In this document: one piece after another, positions 33,138-45,015 of the stretch
Numbering within the stretch: position 1 is the stretch's first letter
How the letters are laid out: each line of letters begins with the position of its first letter
Program-made: the position numbers and the translations under genes
DNA from: Hymenobacter wooponensis
GTDB taxonomy: Bacteria > Bacteroidota > Bacteroidia > Cytophagales > Hymenobacteraceae
DNA: 64,000 nt
Direction: 5' to 3'
NCBI RefSeq assembly: GCF_004745865.1
Contig: NZ_SRKZ01000002.1
Coordinates: forward strand, 620,001-684,000
The notes under the pieces: model-generated
The model's input: only the letters and a program-made list of their open reading frames with translations
What the model was told of the DNA's origin: nothing
Database searches by the model: none

Positions 33138-34064
33138 ATGTCTGCTTCTACCTCCCCTTCGCGCGCTTCTATTCTGCTGGCCTTCGCGGCCCTCTACATT
33201 ATCTGGGGCTCCACGTACCTGGGCATCCGGTTCGCTATTGACTCTATACCGCCCCTACTGATGGCGGGCACGCGCTATGCCACGGCCGGGGCACTGCTTT
33301 ATGGCTACATGCGGTGGAAGGGCGAGCCCGCCCCTACGCGGCAAGGCTGGTTCACGGCTCTCATTATTGGTACCTGCCTGCTGGCCTTTGGCAACGGGGG
33401 CGTTACGCTGGGCGAACAGTATATACCGTCGGGCCTGACGGCCCTGCTGGTGGCTACCGTGCCCATGTTTCTGGCGGTGTTGGGCTGGTGGAGCGGCCTA
33501 GCCAGCCGCCCGGCGCCGTTGGTGGCGGTGGGGCTGGCACTAGGCCTCGGCGGCGTGTACCTGCTGGCGCGCACACCCGGCGTCAGCCACGTAGCTCTGC
33601 CAGGGCATGAAGGCTTAGGTACAGCGTTGGTGCTCATAGCTGCCCTAGTGTGGGCCATCGGCTCATTGTACTCCAAGAAACACCAGCCGGCCCCTTCTCC
33701 CTTTGTGTCGGGAGGCATGCAAATGCTGTGCGGTGGGCTGGTAATGCTGGTGGTGGGCCTCATTAAGGGCGAAGCCGCCGGTTTTGAGCTGGCGCATGTC
33801 ACTACCAAGTCTTGGGTGGCCTACGCTTATCTGGTCACGTTTGGGTCAATTGTGGCTTTTACGGCTTACATCTGGCTGCTGCGCGTGGTGGAGCCTGCCA
33901 TTGCCGGTACGTATGCCTTCGTGAACCCCGTGGTAGCCGTGCTACTGGGATGGGCATTTGCGGGTGAGCAGCTGAATGCCGGCATGCTGGGTGGGGCCGC
34001 CCTCATTGTGGTAGCTGTGGCGCTGGTAGTGCTGGGTGGCCGGAAAGCCAGCACCCCACGCTAG
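33138..34064 (+). CDS. EamA/DMT family exporter
   Basis: A 308-residue inner-membrane transporter with ten hydrophobic helices in two EamA repeats. The N-terminus AALYIIWGSTYLGIRFAI is typical of the YedA/RhaT-like subgroup, and the second repeat has FGSIVAFTAYIWLLRVVEPAIAGTYAFVNPVVAVLLGW. Such proteins export amino acids or other metabolites by proton exchange; the substrate is unknown. TAGGTTTG at 33125, only five bases before the ATG at 33138, resembles a -7 promoter box but is too close for a normal leader. A GTG at 33132 is an alternative start. Confidence 0.92.
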   Translation: MSASTSPSRASILLAFAALYIIWGSTYLGIRFAIDSIPPLLMAGTRYATAGALLYGYMRWKGEPAPTRQGWFTALIIGTCLLAFGNGGVTLGEQYIPSGLTALLVATVPMFLAVLGWWSGLASRPAPLVAVGLALGLGGVYLLARTPGVSHVALPGHEGLGTALVLIAALVWAIGSLYSKKHQPAPSPFVSGGMQMLCGGLVMLVVGLIKGEAAGFELAHVTTKSWVAYAYLVTFGSIVAFTAYIWLLRVVEPAIAGTYAFVNPVVAVLLGWAFAGEQLNAGMLGGAALIVVAVALVVLGGRKASTPR

Positions 34065-34266
34065 TTCCATAGAGTAAGCGTGAGGGGCCCAACCAGTCTC
34101 TCTATCGTGCCTCGGAGTAACGGTTAGCGGCCGGCGTGGCGGCACTTGAAGCAGCTGGTGGCGCCATTCCGTACACCAATCTTAGCCACATTTTCCTACC
34201 AGCACTTCTTGCCGTAGACACACTGGCTGAGCCTGCCGTTTCCCGCTGCCCTTCTTACTTTGCCCC

Positions 34267-37008
34267 ATGCGCCCTTCTTCCCTTTCCATTGGTTTCCTGC
34301 TCTCCCTAGGCCTGCTGGGCTCCTGCCAGATGCATAAAACACCTCCTTCCACCGCCCCTATTGCCACTCCCACTACCGCTGGCCCGCTGTGGCAGTCGGC
34401 TGCGTATAGCGTGTATCCCGATTCGTTGGTGCAGGGTGCCCACACGGCACGAGCCCTGTCGCGCACCGAACTGACCTCTGATTACCGCAGCCCAGCCAAC
34501 GAGTTTCAGAGCCCGCAGATAAGCTTCAAGTTCAGCCTCAACGGCAAAGACAATGAAATGCCGATTGGCCAGGACCACGTGTTCATGGCCGTGCCGAAAG
34601 CTGATGCCACTGGCCTAGAAACGCCTCTTATCGTGTTTGGGCAGCAGTACCACGATCAAACACCGGTGCCGGCCAACACCTACCTGGCGCCCAACACGGC
34701 CCTGAAGATCCGGCTGGACCTACGGCCCCTGCTGGCGGCGTTTCAGAAGCAAGGCTTCTACCAGCTCTATACTGGTCAGAAGCTGTACAAAGACGACTTC
34801 AAACATGTGTTCGTGGCCGGCAATACCGCGCCCCTAAGCTGGGATTTCGATAACCTCATCAACAAGCCTCAGCTAGAGCTCAAAGACCCGGACGGCGACG
34901 GCATCTATGAAACAACCATCTCCCTCAACGCTCACTCTGATACTAAAACCACCGCCAGCAGCTGGAAGCAGAGCCTCGACGTTTCGGAGTTTCCGCAGCT
35001 AACCTCCGACTATCCGCTGCTGGATGCGCTGTATAATCTGTCGCTGGAGGAAGCCAAGCGGGCCGTAGAGCCCGATGGCACCTTCCGGACGGGCCAGGAA
35101 TGGGCGGGCGTCTGGACGCGCGACATCAGCTACAGTATCATTCTCTCGCAGGCCCTACTGCAGCCGGAAGTAGCTAAAACCAGCCTCCTGCGTAAGGTAA
35201 CGCCCGAGGGCCGCATCATTCAGGACACCGGCACGGGCGGCGCTTACCCCTGCTCAACTGACCGCATTATTTGGGCTACGGCGGCCTGGGAAATCTATAA
35301 AGCCACCGGCGACGAGGCCTGGCTGCGGCAGGTGTACCCGATTATCAAAAACTCCATCGAGGACGACCAGCAGGTGGCCTACGACCCCGCTACCGGGCTA
35401 GTACGCGGGGAGTCGTCGTTCCTGGATTGGCGGGAGCAAACCTACCCCAAGTGGATGCAGCCCGTGGACATCTACCAGAGCGAAACCCTGGGCACCAATG
35501 CGGCGCACTTCCAGGGCAACCAGGTGCTGGCCCTGATGGCTGACCAACTAGGCCACGCTGACGTAGCCGCCCAGCACCGGGCCGTGGCGGCGCGCATCAA
35601 GCAGGGCATTAATCAGCACTTGTGGCTGGAAGACCGTGGCTATTACGGACAGTACCTCTATGGGCGCTCGTTTTTGCAGCTTTCGCCTAAAGCCGAAGCC
35701 CTGGGCGAGGCCCTGACCGTACTGTTTGGTGTGGCTGAGGAGGCACGGGCACGTAGTATTGTCGCCCGTACGCCCGTGATGGACTACGGCATTCCTTGCA
35801 TCTATCCACAGATTTCTGGCATCCCGCCCTATCATAATAATGCGGTGTGGCCTTTCGTGCAGAGTTACTGGGGTTTGGCTGCCGCCCAGGTTGGCAATGA
35901 AACCGCTTTTCTGGAAAGCCTGATGGCGGTAGCTCGCCCGGCCGCCCTGTTCCTCACCAACAAGGAGAACTTCGTGGCTAGCAACGGCGACTTTGCCGGC
36001 ACCCAAATCAACAGCAGCAACATGCTTTGGAGCCTATCCGGCTCGCTAGGCCTGGTGTATAAGGGTTTGTTTGGGATGGATTTTCAGGCCGACCACCTGA
36101 CGTTCCGACCTTTCGTGCCGCAAGCCTTGCAGGGCACCCGTAAGCTCACCGGCTTTAAGTACCGCCAGGCTGTGCTGAATGTGGAGATGCTAGGCTATGG
36201 CCGCACTATTCGCAGCATTACGCTAGATGGGCAGCCCCTCCCCAATGCTACCATATCCGCCACACTCACGGGCTCGCACGCCATCCGCATTGAGTTAGCC
36301 AACGAGGCCCCGGCGGCTGCACCCCAAAACAAACTACCGCACCACGTAGCCCCCATGACTCCGGCAGTGGCCTACGCCAACGGCCGCCTCACCTGGGCAC
36401 CCGTGGAAGGCGCAAAAGCTTACCAGGTGCTCCGTAACGGCCAGTTTGCGGGCCGCACTACCACCCCAGAGTTTGCCGTGCCCACCCCAGTGGCCTACAC
36501 TGAGTATCAGGTGCTGGCCGTGGATGCCCAGGGCTTCGAGAGCTACGCGAGCGAGCCGCTGCCAGTGGGTGCTGCCGCACACCGCCGCACCTATGAGTTG
36601 GAAACAGTTACCGGTAAGTCAAAGAAGCCTTATAAAGGATACACTGGCACCGGCTTCGTGGAAATTAGCACCACCCAAAACCACACACTAACAACCCGCG
36701 TGGAGGTTCCGGAAACCGGACTTTACGCCATAGACTTCCGCTATACCAATGGCAACGGGCCCATCAACACTAGCAACAAGTGCGCTATTCGCACCCTACG
36801 CCTCGGTCAGCAACGGTTGGGCACGGTGGTACTTCCCCAGCGGGGCGTGGAGGAATGGTCGGATTGGGGCTTCTCGAACCCGATAATCGTACGCTTAGAG
36901 AAAGGTCCGCACCCACTGACACTGGCCTACGATGCCGCCGACAGAAACATGAACGGCGAAGTAAACCAAGCGATGCTCGACTACATGCGCCTTACCCGAA
37001 TCAAGTGA
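34267..37008 (+). CDS. large six-hairpin glycosidase lipoprotein
   Basis: A 913-residue lipoprotein: LLSLGLLGSC puts the lipid Cys at 20. An N-terminal beta-domain (about 40-240, including an EF-hand-like DPDGDGIYE loop) leads to an (alpha/alpha)6 barrel (about 255-680) with EWAGVWTRDISYS, TGGAYPCSTDRIIWATAAWEIY, FLDWREQTYPKW and PPYHNNAVWPFVQSYWGLA, like rhamnosidase, GH63 or debranching-type enzymes. A fibronectin-III-like segment (705-770) and a CBM6/35-like domain (about 775-913) follow. The exact GH family is not fixed. It likely acts on plant or microbial polysaccharide at the cell surface. No susC/susD genes adjoin. Confidence 0.8.
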   Translation: MRPSSLSIGFLLSLGLLGSCQMHKTPPSTAPIATPTTAGPLWQSAAYSVYPDSLVQGAHTARALSRTELTSDYRSPANEFQSPQISFKFSLNGKDNEMPIGQDHVFMAVPKADATGLETPLIVFGQQYHDQTPVPANTYLAPNTALKIRLDLRPLLAAFQKQGFYQLYTGQKLYKDDFKHVFVAGNTAPLSWDFDNLINKPQLELKDPDGDGIYETTISLNAHSDTKTTASSWKQSLDVSEFPQLTSDYPLLDALYNLSLEEAKRAVEPDGTFRTGQEWAGVWTRDISYSIILSQALLQPEVAKTSLLRKVTPEGRIIQDTGTGGAYPCSTDRIIWATAAWEIYKATGDEAWLRQVYPIIKNSIEDDQQVAYDPATGLVRGESSFLDWREQTYPKWMQPVDIYQSETLGTNAAHFQGNQVLALMADQLGHADVAAQHRAVAARIKQGINQHLWLEDRGYYGQYLYGRSFLQLSPKAEALGEALTVLFGVAEEARARSIVARTPVMDYGIPCIYPQISGIPPYHNNAVWPFVQSYWGLAAAQVGNETAFLESLMAVARPAALFLTNKENFVASNGDFAGTQINSSNMLWSLSGSLGLVYKGLFGMDFQADHLTFRPFVPQALQGTRKLTGFKYRQAVLNVEMLGYGRTIRSITLDGQPLPNATISATLTGSHAIRIELANEAPAAAPQNKLPHHVAPMTPAVAYANGRLTWAPVEGAKAYQVLRNGQFAGRTTTPEFAVPTPVAYTEYQVLAVDAQGFESYASEPLPVGAAAHRRTYELETVTGKSKKPYKGYTGTGFVEISTTQNHTLTTRVEVPETGLYAIDFRYTNGNGPINTSNKCAIRTLRLGQQRLGTVVLPQRGVEEWSDWGFSNPIIVRLEKGPHPLTLAYDAADRNMNGEVNQAMLDYMRLTRIK

Positions 37009-37239
37009 GGTATGAAGGAGCCAGAGCAAATATTTTTTTCAAACAGACGAGCTTAGCACCCCTTGTATACTCGCCTGTTTTATAATCACTTGTGAACTTA
37101 AATCGCTTAAAAACCCTTTCCACGGCACTGTACTGTAAGAAGATAAAATAAAATTTTTCCGTTTGTTGGCGAATGCAGTGCAACCTGCGTAAATTCGCTG
37201 CGTATCCGAGAGCCCATACAGTTTGATCCCCGCCAGCTT

Positions 37240-37629
37240 ATGAAAACTTCCGCTACTCTGCCTGACATCCGTACCGAGCGTGACATCAAGACGCTGGTGG
37301 ATAATTTGTGCCAAAAGGCCACCAACGACACGCTGCTCGGCGCCAGCTTTGGTGCTGCCGCACGTATTCACTGGCCCCACTACCTCACCACGCAGTACCG
37401 TTACTGGAGCAGCACTCTGCTAGGCCACGGTAGCACCGAAGGAGAACCCCTTCCTGAGCAGGTAGCCCTACCCCGGAGCGGTCAGCACATTCAGCACTGG
37501 CTAAAGATCTTCTCCTCAACTATTGAGGAACATTTCTCGGGCTCTAAAGCCGAAGAGGCTAAGCAACTCGCCAACCAACTGGCCACTCGCCTAAGCGCTA
37601 CCCGCAGCCGCGAGTTGCCCGTCGACTAA
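37240..37629 (+). CDS. truncated haemoglobin, group III-like
   Basis: A 129-residue globin. The order DIRTERDIKTLVDNLCQKA (helix B start), DTLLGASFGAA, HWPHYLTTQYRYWSSTLLG and the proximal His region GQHIQHWLKIFSSTIEEHF fits group III truncated haemoglobins. These bind O2, NO or peroxide and are thought to protect against nitrosative or oxidative stress. The helix-B Tyr/Phe expected near the distal pocket reads Leu-Cys here, so ligand chemistry may differ. A 231-base AT-rich leader precedes it and it has its own terminator. Confidence 0.82.
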   Translation: MKTSATLPDIRTERDIKTLVDNLCQKATNDTLLGASFGAAARIHWPHYLTTQYRYWSSTLLGHGSTEGEPLPEQVALPRSGQHIQHWLKIFSSTIEEHFSGSKAEEAKQLANQLATRLSATRSRELPVD

Positions 37630-37633
37630 TATT

Positions 37634-37665
37634 CCCTTTCCGTTTCCCTTTCCGTTTCCCTTTCC
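37634..37665. repeat. short tandem repeat
   Basis: CCCTTTCCGTTT is repeated twice in full and once in part right after the globin stop codon. Confidence 0.8.
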
Positions 37666-37724
37666 TATTTCCCCGATCCACCTACCTTTCCCGCCGCTCT
37701 TCCTCTTCCACCCATCCCACCCAC

Positions 37725-37762
37725 AAAAAAGCCCATCAGATGCAAGTCTGAAGGGCTTTTTT
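37725..37762. terminator. bidirectional terminator after globin
   Basis: AAAAAAGCCC pairs with GGGCTTTTTT, and an inner TCAGA/TCTGA stem closes the loop. Confidence 0.88.
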
Positions 37763-37858
37763 GTGTTGTATTGGCCTGACAGTGTTTGTGTCTTTTTCCT
37801 GAGATAATTGTAGCTCAACCAGGATATACCGTTCCTCAGAACTAACCAACCGTAATAA

Positions 37859-37914
37859 ATAAGTTCGCCGCCTTCTCCCCGCTCACAATGAGCAGGCAGC
37901 AGGCGGCGAACTTA
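37859..37914 (-). terminator. terminator of sucB
   Basis: TAAGTTCGCCGCC (37859-37871) pairs with GGCGGCGAACTTA (37902-37914), 27 bases past the sucB stop; on the minus strand TTTATTA follows. Confidence 0.75.
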
Positions 37915-37940
37915 CTTATAAACTATGGTAAGCGAGTTGC

Positions 37941-39635
<1,695 letters not shown>

Positions 39636-39717
39636 GGTGGGAAGTTGAGGGTTTGTAATGCCAGGGCAATACCACTGGCAACTCATGTAAGATATAGGAA
39701 AGCCGATGCTCAGATAA

Positions 39718-39745
39718 AGTGGCCTAGCGAAACTACTAGGCCACT
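39718..39745. repeat. inverted pair of iterated motifs between sucA and sucB
   Basis: AGTGGCCTA (39718-39726) and TAGGCCACT (39737-39745) form a 9-bp inverted repeat with a 10-base loop, 10 bases past the sucA stop. It could fold as an intercistronic hairpin. Confidence 0.85.
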
Positions 39746-39754
39746 CCCCGCTGA

Positions 39755-42610
39755 TTATGCATCCTGGCTTTTATCGGCTACAGCCACTGCCTCCTTGATA
39801 GTAGCATCGGCCACCTCTTCGCGGGGCTTGTCGAAGGCGCGGGCAACCAGCTCCTTCTGCTCCTTCACGTGCACCTTGTTGTAACCGGTAGCCGGCGACG
39901 CAGAAGGCTTGCGCGAAATCACGTCTTCCAGCTCACGGCGCATGAAGCGCAGCAGGTAATTCCAGTAGCCCATGTTCTCGGGCTCTTCCTGAACCCAATA
40001 CACTTTGGCTTTCGGATACTTGGCCAGCTCAGCATCTAGCTGCTTCTTGGGGAAGGGGTGCAATTGCTCTAGGCGTACCAGCGCCACATCGGTGCGGCCT
40101 GACTTCTGCTGCTCTTCCAGCAGATCGAAGTAGATCTTGCCCGAGCACAGCAATACGCGCTTCACCTTCTTGGCATCAGCGTACACGTCGCCGAGCACTT
40201 CGCGGAAGGTACCGGAGGTGAACTCCTCCACTGGCGATACGCACAGCGGGTGGCGCAACATCGACTTCGGCGACATTACCACCAGCGGCTTGCGGAACTC
40301 CCAGGTCAGCTGACGGCGCAGAGCGTGGAAGAAGTTGGCCGGCGTAGTCATGTTGGCCACGATGATGTTGTTCTCGGCAGCCAGCTGCAGGAAGCGCTCG
40401 GGGCGAGCATTGGAGTGCTCCGGGCCCTGGCCTTCGTAGCCGTGGGGCAATTGTAGCACCACACCGTTCATGCGCTGCCACTTGCTCTCCGACGACACGA
40501 TGAACTGGTCAATCATGGTCTGAGCTCCGTTGGCGAAGTCACCGAACTGGGCTTCCCAAATTACCAGCGCCGTGGGGTTAGCCATGGCATAGCCAAACTC
40601 GAAGCCCAGCACTGCATACTCGCTCAGCAGCGAGTTGTAAATGCTCAGCTTCTCCTGACCTTCCTCAATGTGGTTGAGCGAATTGTAGGGCGCCGAAGTT
40701 TCAGCGTCGTGCAGAACGGCGTGACGGTGTGAGAACGTACCACGCTGTACGTCCTGGCCGCTTACGCGCACAATGTGCTTCTCGTGCAGCAACGAGCCGT
40801 AGGCCAGTAACTCACCGGCGGCCCAGTTAAGCACGCGGCTTTCGAAGAACATTTTCTTGCGCTCCTCCATCAGCTTCTCAATCTGCTTCAGGGGGCGGAA
40901 GCCTTCGGGCAGGGTGGTCAGGGCCTGACCTACTTTCTGCACTACTTCTTCGCTGATGCCGGTCTGGGGCGACAGCTCGAAGTCCTCGGGCTTGCTACGG
41001 CGCAGGCTGCGCCACTCGTTTTCCAGTGACTGGTAGTTGTAGGGCAGCGGCTTCTGCTTCACCATATCCAGGCGGGCCTGGAGCAGGTCGCGGAATTCCC
41101 GGTCCATCTGGTTGGCCAGCTCCGCATCTACGTCGCCGCGCTGTACCAGCATGGCGTTGTATACCTCGCGGGGGTTCTGGTGCTTCGAGATGAGGTTGTA
41201 GAGCGTGGGCTGCGTGAACTTGGGCTCATCCGACTCGTTGTGGCCGTGACGGCGGTAGCACACCATATCAATAAAGATATCGGCGTGGAACTGCTGACGG
41301 TACTCCGTAGCTAGGCGCACAGCAAATACTACGGCCTCGGGGTCGTCGCCGTTCACGTGCAGCACGGGCGCATCGATGATCTTGGCGAGGTCGGTGCTGT
41401 AGATGGACGAGCGAGCGTCTTCGAAGTCGGTGGTGAAACCAACCTGGTTGTTAATCACGAAGTGAATGGTGCCGCCCGTCTTGTAGCCTTCCAGCTGCGA
41501 CATCTGCGTTACCTCGTAGCCAATGCCCTGGCCGGCCAAGGCAGCATCGCCATGGATCAGGATGGGCAGAATCTGGTGGTAGTCGCCGCCGTACTGGTGC
41601 TCAATCTTAGCGCGCACGAATCCTTCTACCACGGGGTTCACGGCCTCCAGGTGGGAGGGGTTGGGAGCCAGCTTCAGGTTTACCTTCTGGCCGCCTTCCG
41701 TTTCTACCTCCGAGCTGTAGCCCATGTGGTACTTCACGTCGCCGTCGCCCATGGTGAGGTCCGGCACGGCAGTACCCTCGAATTCCGAGAAGATCTGCTC
41801 GTAGGTCTTGCCCATGATGTTGGCCAGCACGTTCAGGCGGCCGCGGTGAGCCATCCCGATCATCACTTCCTTCACGCCCAGCTCCGACGACTTATTAATA
41901 ATAGCGTCGAGGGCCGGAATGGTGCTTTCGCCGCCTTCCAGGGAGAAGCGCTTCTGGCCTAGGAATTTGGTATGCAGAAAGTTCTCGAATACAACCGCCT
42001 CATTCAGCTTGCTTAGAATACGCTTCTTGTAGTCTAGGCCAGGGTTGAAGCTCAGCGAGTCCTTCTCCACTTTCTCCCGGAACCAATCGAGCACCTGGGG
42101 GTCGCGGATGTACATGTACTCGAACCCGATGGTGCGAGTGTAAATCTTGTCTAGGGCCGCAACGATGTCGCGCAGCTTCGCATCAGTGCCTAGGCCTAGT
42201 ATCTCGCCGTTTTTGAAAACGGTATCGAGGTCGGCCTCGCTCAACCCAAAGTCCGTCAGCGACAGGCGCGCTTTGCGGTCTTTGCGAGGGCGCACGGGGT
42301 TAGTGTTAGCCACCAGGTGCCCGCGGCTGCGGTAGGCATGGATGAGGTTACGCACCTGCGTTTCCTTATCAGCTGATACCGTATCAACGGCGCGCACCTG
42401 GCCAGCTTGGTTGGTGCTGGCGGGCGTACGGAGTACACCTTCGCCATCAGCTTGCGCAGCCCCGTCTTCGGGGTACTGCTGCGAGAAATCGAAGCCCTCA
42501 AAAAACTTGCGCCAGCCAAAGTCAACCGACTCGGGGTCGTTCTTGTAGGCCTGATACAGTTGATCGATGTATTCGCCGTGGGCGTTGGCGATATAAGAAT
42601 AAGCGTCCAT
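39755..42610 (-). CDS. sucA: 2-oxoglutarate dehydrogenase E1
   Basis: A 951-residue thiamine-diphosphate enzyme that decarboxylates 2-oxoglutarate and passes the succinyl group to SucB. The N-terminus has the SucA-type [24 protein letters not shown]. The thiamine-binding core includes [17 protein letters not shown] and [17 protein letters not shown]. Later conserved blocks are [30 protein letters not shown] and [13 protein letters not shown]. Full length for the family. The ATG at 42610 is the only likely start. sucB follows on the same strand with a 119-base gap that contains paired motif copies, so an operon is likely. Confidence 0.97.
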   Translation of the reverse strand: MDAYSYIANAHGEYIDQLYQAYKNDPESVDFGWRKFFEGFDFSQQYPEDGAAQADGEGVLRTPASTNQAGQVRAVDTVSADKETQVRNLIHAYRSRGHLVANTNPVRPRKDRKARLSLTDFGLSEADLDTVFKNGEILGLGTDAKLRDIVAALDKIYTRTIGFEYMYIRDPQVLDWFREKVEKDSLSFNPGLDYKKRILSKLNEAVVFENFLHTKFLGQKRFSLEGGESTIPALDAIINKSSELGVKEVMIGMAHRGRLNVLANIMGKTYEQIFSEFEGTAVPDLTMGDGDVKYHMGYSSEVETEGGQKVNLKLAPNPSHLEAVNPVVEGFVRAKIEHQYGGDYHQILPILIHGDAALAGQGIGYEVTQMSQLEGYKTGGTIHFVINNQVGFTTDFEDARSSIYSTDLAKIIDAPVLHVNGDDPEAVVFAVRLATEYRQQFHADIFIDMVCYRRHGHNESDEPKFTQPTLYNLISKHQNPREVYNAMLVQRGDVDAELANQMDREFRDLLQARLDMVKQKPLPYNYQSLENEWRSLRRSKPEDFELSPQTGISEEVVQKVGQALTTLPEGFRPLKQIEKLMEERKKMFFESRVLNWAAGELLAYGSLLHEKHIVRVSGQDVQRGTFSHRHAVLHDAETSAPYNSLNHIEEGQEKLSIYNSLLSEYAVLGFEFGYAMANPTALVIWEAQFGDFANGAQTMIDQFIVSSESKWQRMNGVVLQLPHGYEGQGPEHSNARPERFLQLAAENNIIVANMTTPANFFHALRRQLTWEFRKPLVVMSPKSMLRHPLCVSPVEEFTSGTFREVLGDVYADAKKVKRVLLCSGKIYFDLLEEQQKSGRTDVALVRLEQLHPFPKKQLDAELAKYPKAKVYWVQEEPENMGYWNYLLRFMRRELEDVISRKPSASPATGYNKVHVKEQKELVARAFDKPREEVADATIKEAVAVADKSQDA

Positions 42611-42766
42611 GCGGTGGGAGCTGGTGTGGTCGGGGGTAAAGGTAAAACCTCTGACTAGAAAGCGAAAATTGATATTCGCATACTCAAATAAACCTGCTAA
42701 TCAATCAAATGATTTATTAGCCGATTACCTCACAGGTACTGGAAGCCAATCTACTCATTTAAAAAT

Positions 42767-42798
42767 AAAAGCCTCTCCTGTAAACAGGAAAGGCTTTT
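42767..42798 (-). terminator. terminator of MRJP-like gene
   Basis: AAAAGCCT with an inner TCCTGTAAACAGGA stem and AGGCTTTT, 23 bases past the end of the minus-strand gene. On that strand TTTATTTTTAA follows. Confidence 0.85.
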
Positions 42799-42820
42799 AC
42801 GAAAGGAAAACAGGCCTAGA

Positions 42821-44017
42821 CTACTTTGGCAACTGCATTTTAAAGATATGGTAGGGCTGATCTTGCTTACCTACGCCCTTATTCCAGGTGGGTGTTTTGT
42901 GAATGGCGGAGTTGGTTACGTACACCATCCCGTCGGCGGTGAATGCAAACGTATCCGGCCACTCTAGGCGCGGGTCCTGCACTACGGTTTCAATCTTACC
43001 ATCGGGCGTGCGACGCTTGATGGAATGATCTTCGAAAGCGGTGAGGTACACGTTGTTGTTGGCATCGATTTCCATTCCATCAGACGCGGGCACTTTACCC
43101 AGGTCTTCAATCTGCTGGGCCAATTGAGCATCGGAAAGGGCTGGGTTGCGGAGGGCTTCGGTCTTGATACGAAACAACTTGTAGCTAGTGAGGGGCTTCC
43201 AGTAGAGGTACTGGAGATCTTGGCTTAGGGCAATACCATCGGCATTGAAACGCGCCCGTTTTCCAGAAGCATCGATCATCTCGTGGCCATCAGCCTTGAT
43301 GTTGAGCGTGGTGTCACCCATCATAGAGGGGTGCGTGGCGAGCAGTTTGCGTGCTTTGCTCGTTTTCAGGTCGACCACCACTAGGCTGCCCACTCCTGAT
43401 TCAGTGATGTAGGCGTAGTTGTTTTGCGTGTCGATGCGTACATCATTGAGGTAGGACTTGCGCGAGGCTACACTCTCTGGGATGCTGATGTTTTGCACCA
43501 CCTGATTGGTCTTGGGGTCAATCTTGACCAGCTTGGGCCCACCTACTACCGTGCCTTTGATGCCCGGTGAGGCTGGATCAAGCACCCAGAGCATTCCGGT
43601 TTTATCAGCGTACACGCTCTGCGGGCAAATCCAATGTTTTTGGGGCTCGTTGCGCACAGTTTCATTCCACTGGCACCACTTGGCATCTGGGTAAGGCTTT
43701 ACAGAGCCATCTGTGCCAATTTCTGCAATGGGATTAACTGGGTTGTTATCCCAGCGCGGAAAATCGCCGAATACCCGCCCATCAGGCAGCACAGCTACTC
43801 CCACAATCTGAGGCTCCCGGAATTGAGCTACCACTTGTAAGGGAGAATTTGCGGGAGCCGCGGGAGCTTGTGTGGCGGTTGTATCAGTGGTGGCGGCACT
43901 GGAGTCTTGAGCATTTTTATTAGCCGGCGACGAGCAGGCGCCAAGCATGCCTACGGCTACTAAGCCAGCACCTAACAAGGCTTTAGAGCCTAAACGGGCG
44001 GTGAAAAGTTGAGTCAT
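42821..44017 (-). CDS. major royal jelly protein/YellowE-like lipoprotein
   Basis: A 398-residue lipoprotein with Cys28 in VGMLGACSS and a Thr/Ala-rich linker, then a six-bladed beta-propeller of the MRJP/Yellow family: VAVLPDGRVFGDFPRWD, KHWICPQSVYADKTGMLWVLD, YLNDVRIDTQNNYAYITESG, ADGIALSQDLQYLYWKPLTS, DNNVYLTAFEDHSI (read as ANNNVYLTAFED here) and a final PDTFAFTADGMVYVTNS. Bacterial members are often linked to lactonase-like or dopachrome-related activities, but none is proven. It is likely periplasmic. It is monocistronic with a long upstream region. Confidence 0.88.
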   Translation of the reverse strand: MTQLFTARLGSKALLGAGLVAVGMLGACSSPANKNAQDSSAATTDTTATQAPAAPANSPLQVVAQFREPQIVGVAVLPDGRVFGDFPRWDNNPVNPIAEIGTDGSVKPYPDAKWCQWNETVRNEPQKHWICPQSVYADKTGMLWVLDPASPGIKGTVVGGPKLVKIDPKTNQVVQNISIPESVASRKSYLNDVRIDTQNNYAYITESGVGSLVVVDLKTSKARKLLATHPSMMGDTTLNIKADGHEMIDASGKRARFNADGIALSQDLQYLYWKPLTSYKLFRIKTEALRNPALSDAQLAQQIEDLGKVPASDGMEIDANNNVYLTAFEDHSIKRRTPDGKIETVVQDPRLEWPDTFAFTADGMVYVTNSAIHKTPTWNKGVGKQDQPYHIFKMQLPK

Positions 44018-44481
44018 GAAAACAGAAGTTAAGTCGAGGGGTTTATGGGTAGCCTAGTTTCGATACAGTTCACTTACTCCCTTACGAAGCTTAACATGGC
44101 TAGTTTGACCTCCTGCCACTTCGTAACCTTTCCTCACGTAGCAACGTAAGCGCGTTTCCTTACTCTACATATTACAGCTCCTCTATATAATATTCCGGGG
44201 TTACGCTGGACAAAAGCAGCATTTTCAGCCATTTGAAAAAAAGCTGTACCTTTGGCCCCTCTTATTCAAACCCATATTTTTAATACAATTAATTATAATA
44301 ATTATCTATTTTAATCCTTCTATTTGCCTTTTCACCAGCTGATTCGCGGCTCTTGCTGCTGTCTTCTATACCTTAGAGCAACCTTTTTTTCTAAAAAATT
44401 GGTTATGCTCCTCCCACTAGCCGAGTCGGGCCGGCCGTCCATCCTCTCCGGACAGAGCGAGAGTCTACGAACCTACACACC
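44018..44481. other. 464-base intergenic region between divergent genes
   Basis: AT-rich, especially 44160-44300. No supported gene or RNA. It should hold divergent promoters for the MRJP-like and 3D-domain-like genes. Confidence 0.4.
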
Positions 44482-45009
44482 ATGTCCATTGCGTTATTCC
44501 TACTGACCTTCCTCTTTCCCCCCCGCACTATTTCTGTCCCTGCCCTGGCTCTGCCCTCAACAGTTGCCAGCCTGAGCCCCCGCCCGGTAGCCGTAGCCAT
44601 ACCGGTAATGCCCTTAAAAAAGGCGCCCAAGACCCTGTCGTACACTGTTACGGCAACTACATACTGGCCTGAGCCTGACCAGACTGACGACAATCCGATG
44701 GAAACCGCTGACGGCTCCATCATTCCAACCCGGCACTCCAGCAAAACTCGCTGGCTGGCTGTTTCCCGCGACTTGCTTTCCAAATGGGGTGGCCCTTTCA
44801 CCTACGGTGAGAAAGTGCATGTACGCGGTATCTCCGACGAACTCGACGGCGTCTACATCATCCACGACACTATGAACCGCCGCCACCGCCACTGCGTGGA
44901 CGTATTGGTGAGCGAGCGAGAGTGCAAAAAAGGTGGCCTAGAAGGCCGCTGGCCCAGCATCAAGCTTAGCAAGCTTCCGGCAGTTGACCCAACCTGGCAG
45001 GCGGGTTAA
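44482..45009 (+). CDS. exported 3D/RlpA-like double-psi barrel protein
   Basis: A 175-residue exported protein. A signal-like segment (1-24) and a Pro/Ala linker precede a compact domain (about 52-150): LSYTVTATTYWPEPDQTDDNP, LAVSRDLLSKWGGPFTYGEKVHVRG, LDGVYIIHDTMNRRHRHCVDVLVSE. The order Thr-ATxY, Gly-rich turn and HDTMNRR-x-CVDVLV is like the 3D domain of peptidoglycan-lytic double-psi barrels, where the last Asp residues are catalytic. Assignment is moderate. It likely acts on the cell wall. It converges with the next gene, with only six bases between them. Confidence 0.6.
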   Translation: MSIALFLLTFLFPPRTISVPALALPSTVASLSPRPVAVAIPVMPLKKAPKTLSYTVTATTYWPEPDQTDDNPMETADGSIIPTRHSSKTRWLAVSRDLLSKWGGPFTYGEKVHVRGISDELDGVYIIHDTMNRRHRHCVDVLVSERECKKGGLEGRWPSIKLSKLPAVDPTWQAG

Positions 45010-45015
45010 GCCCTG

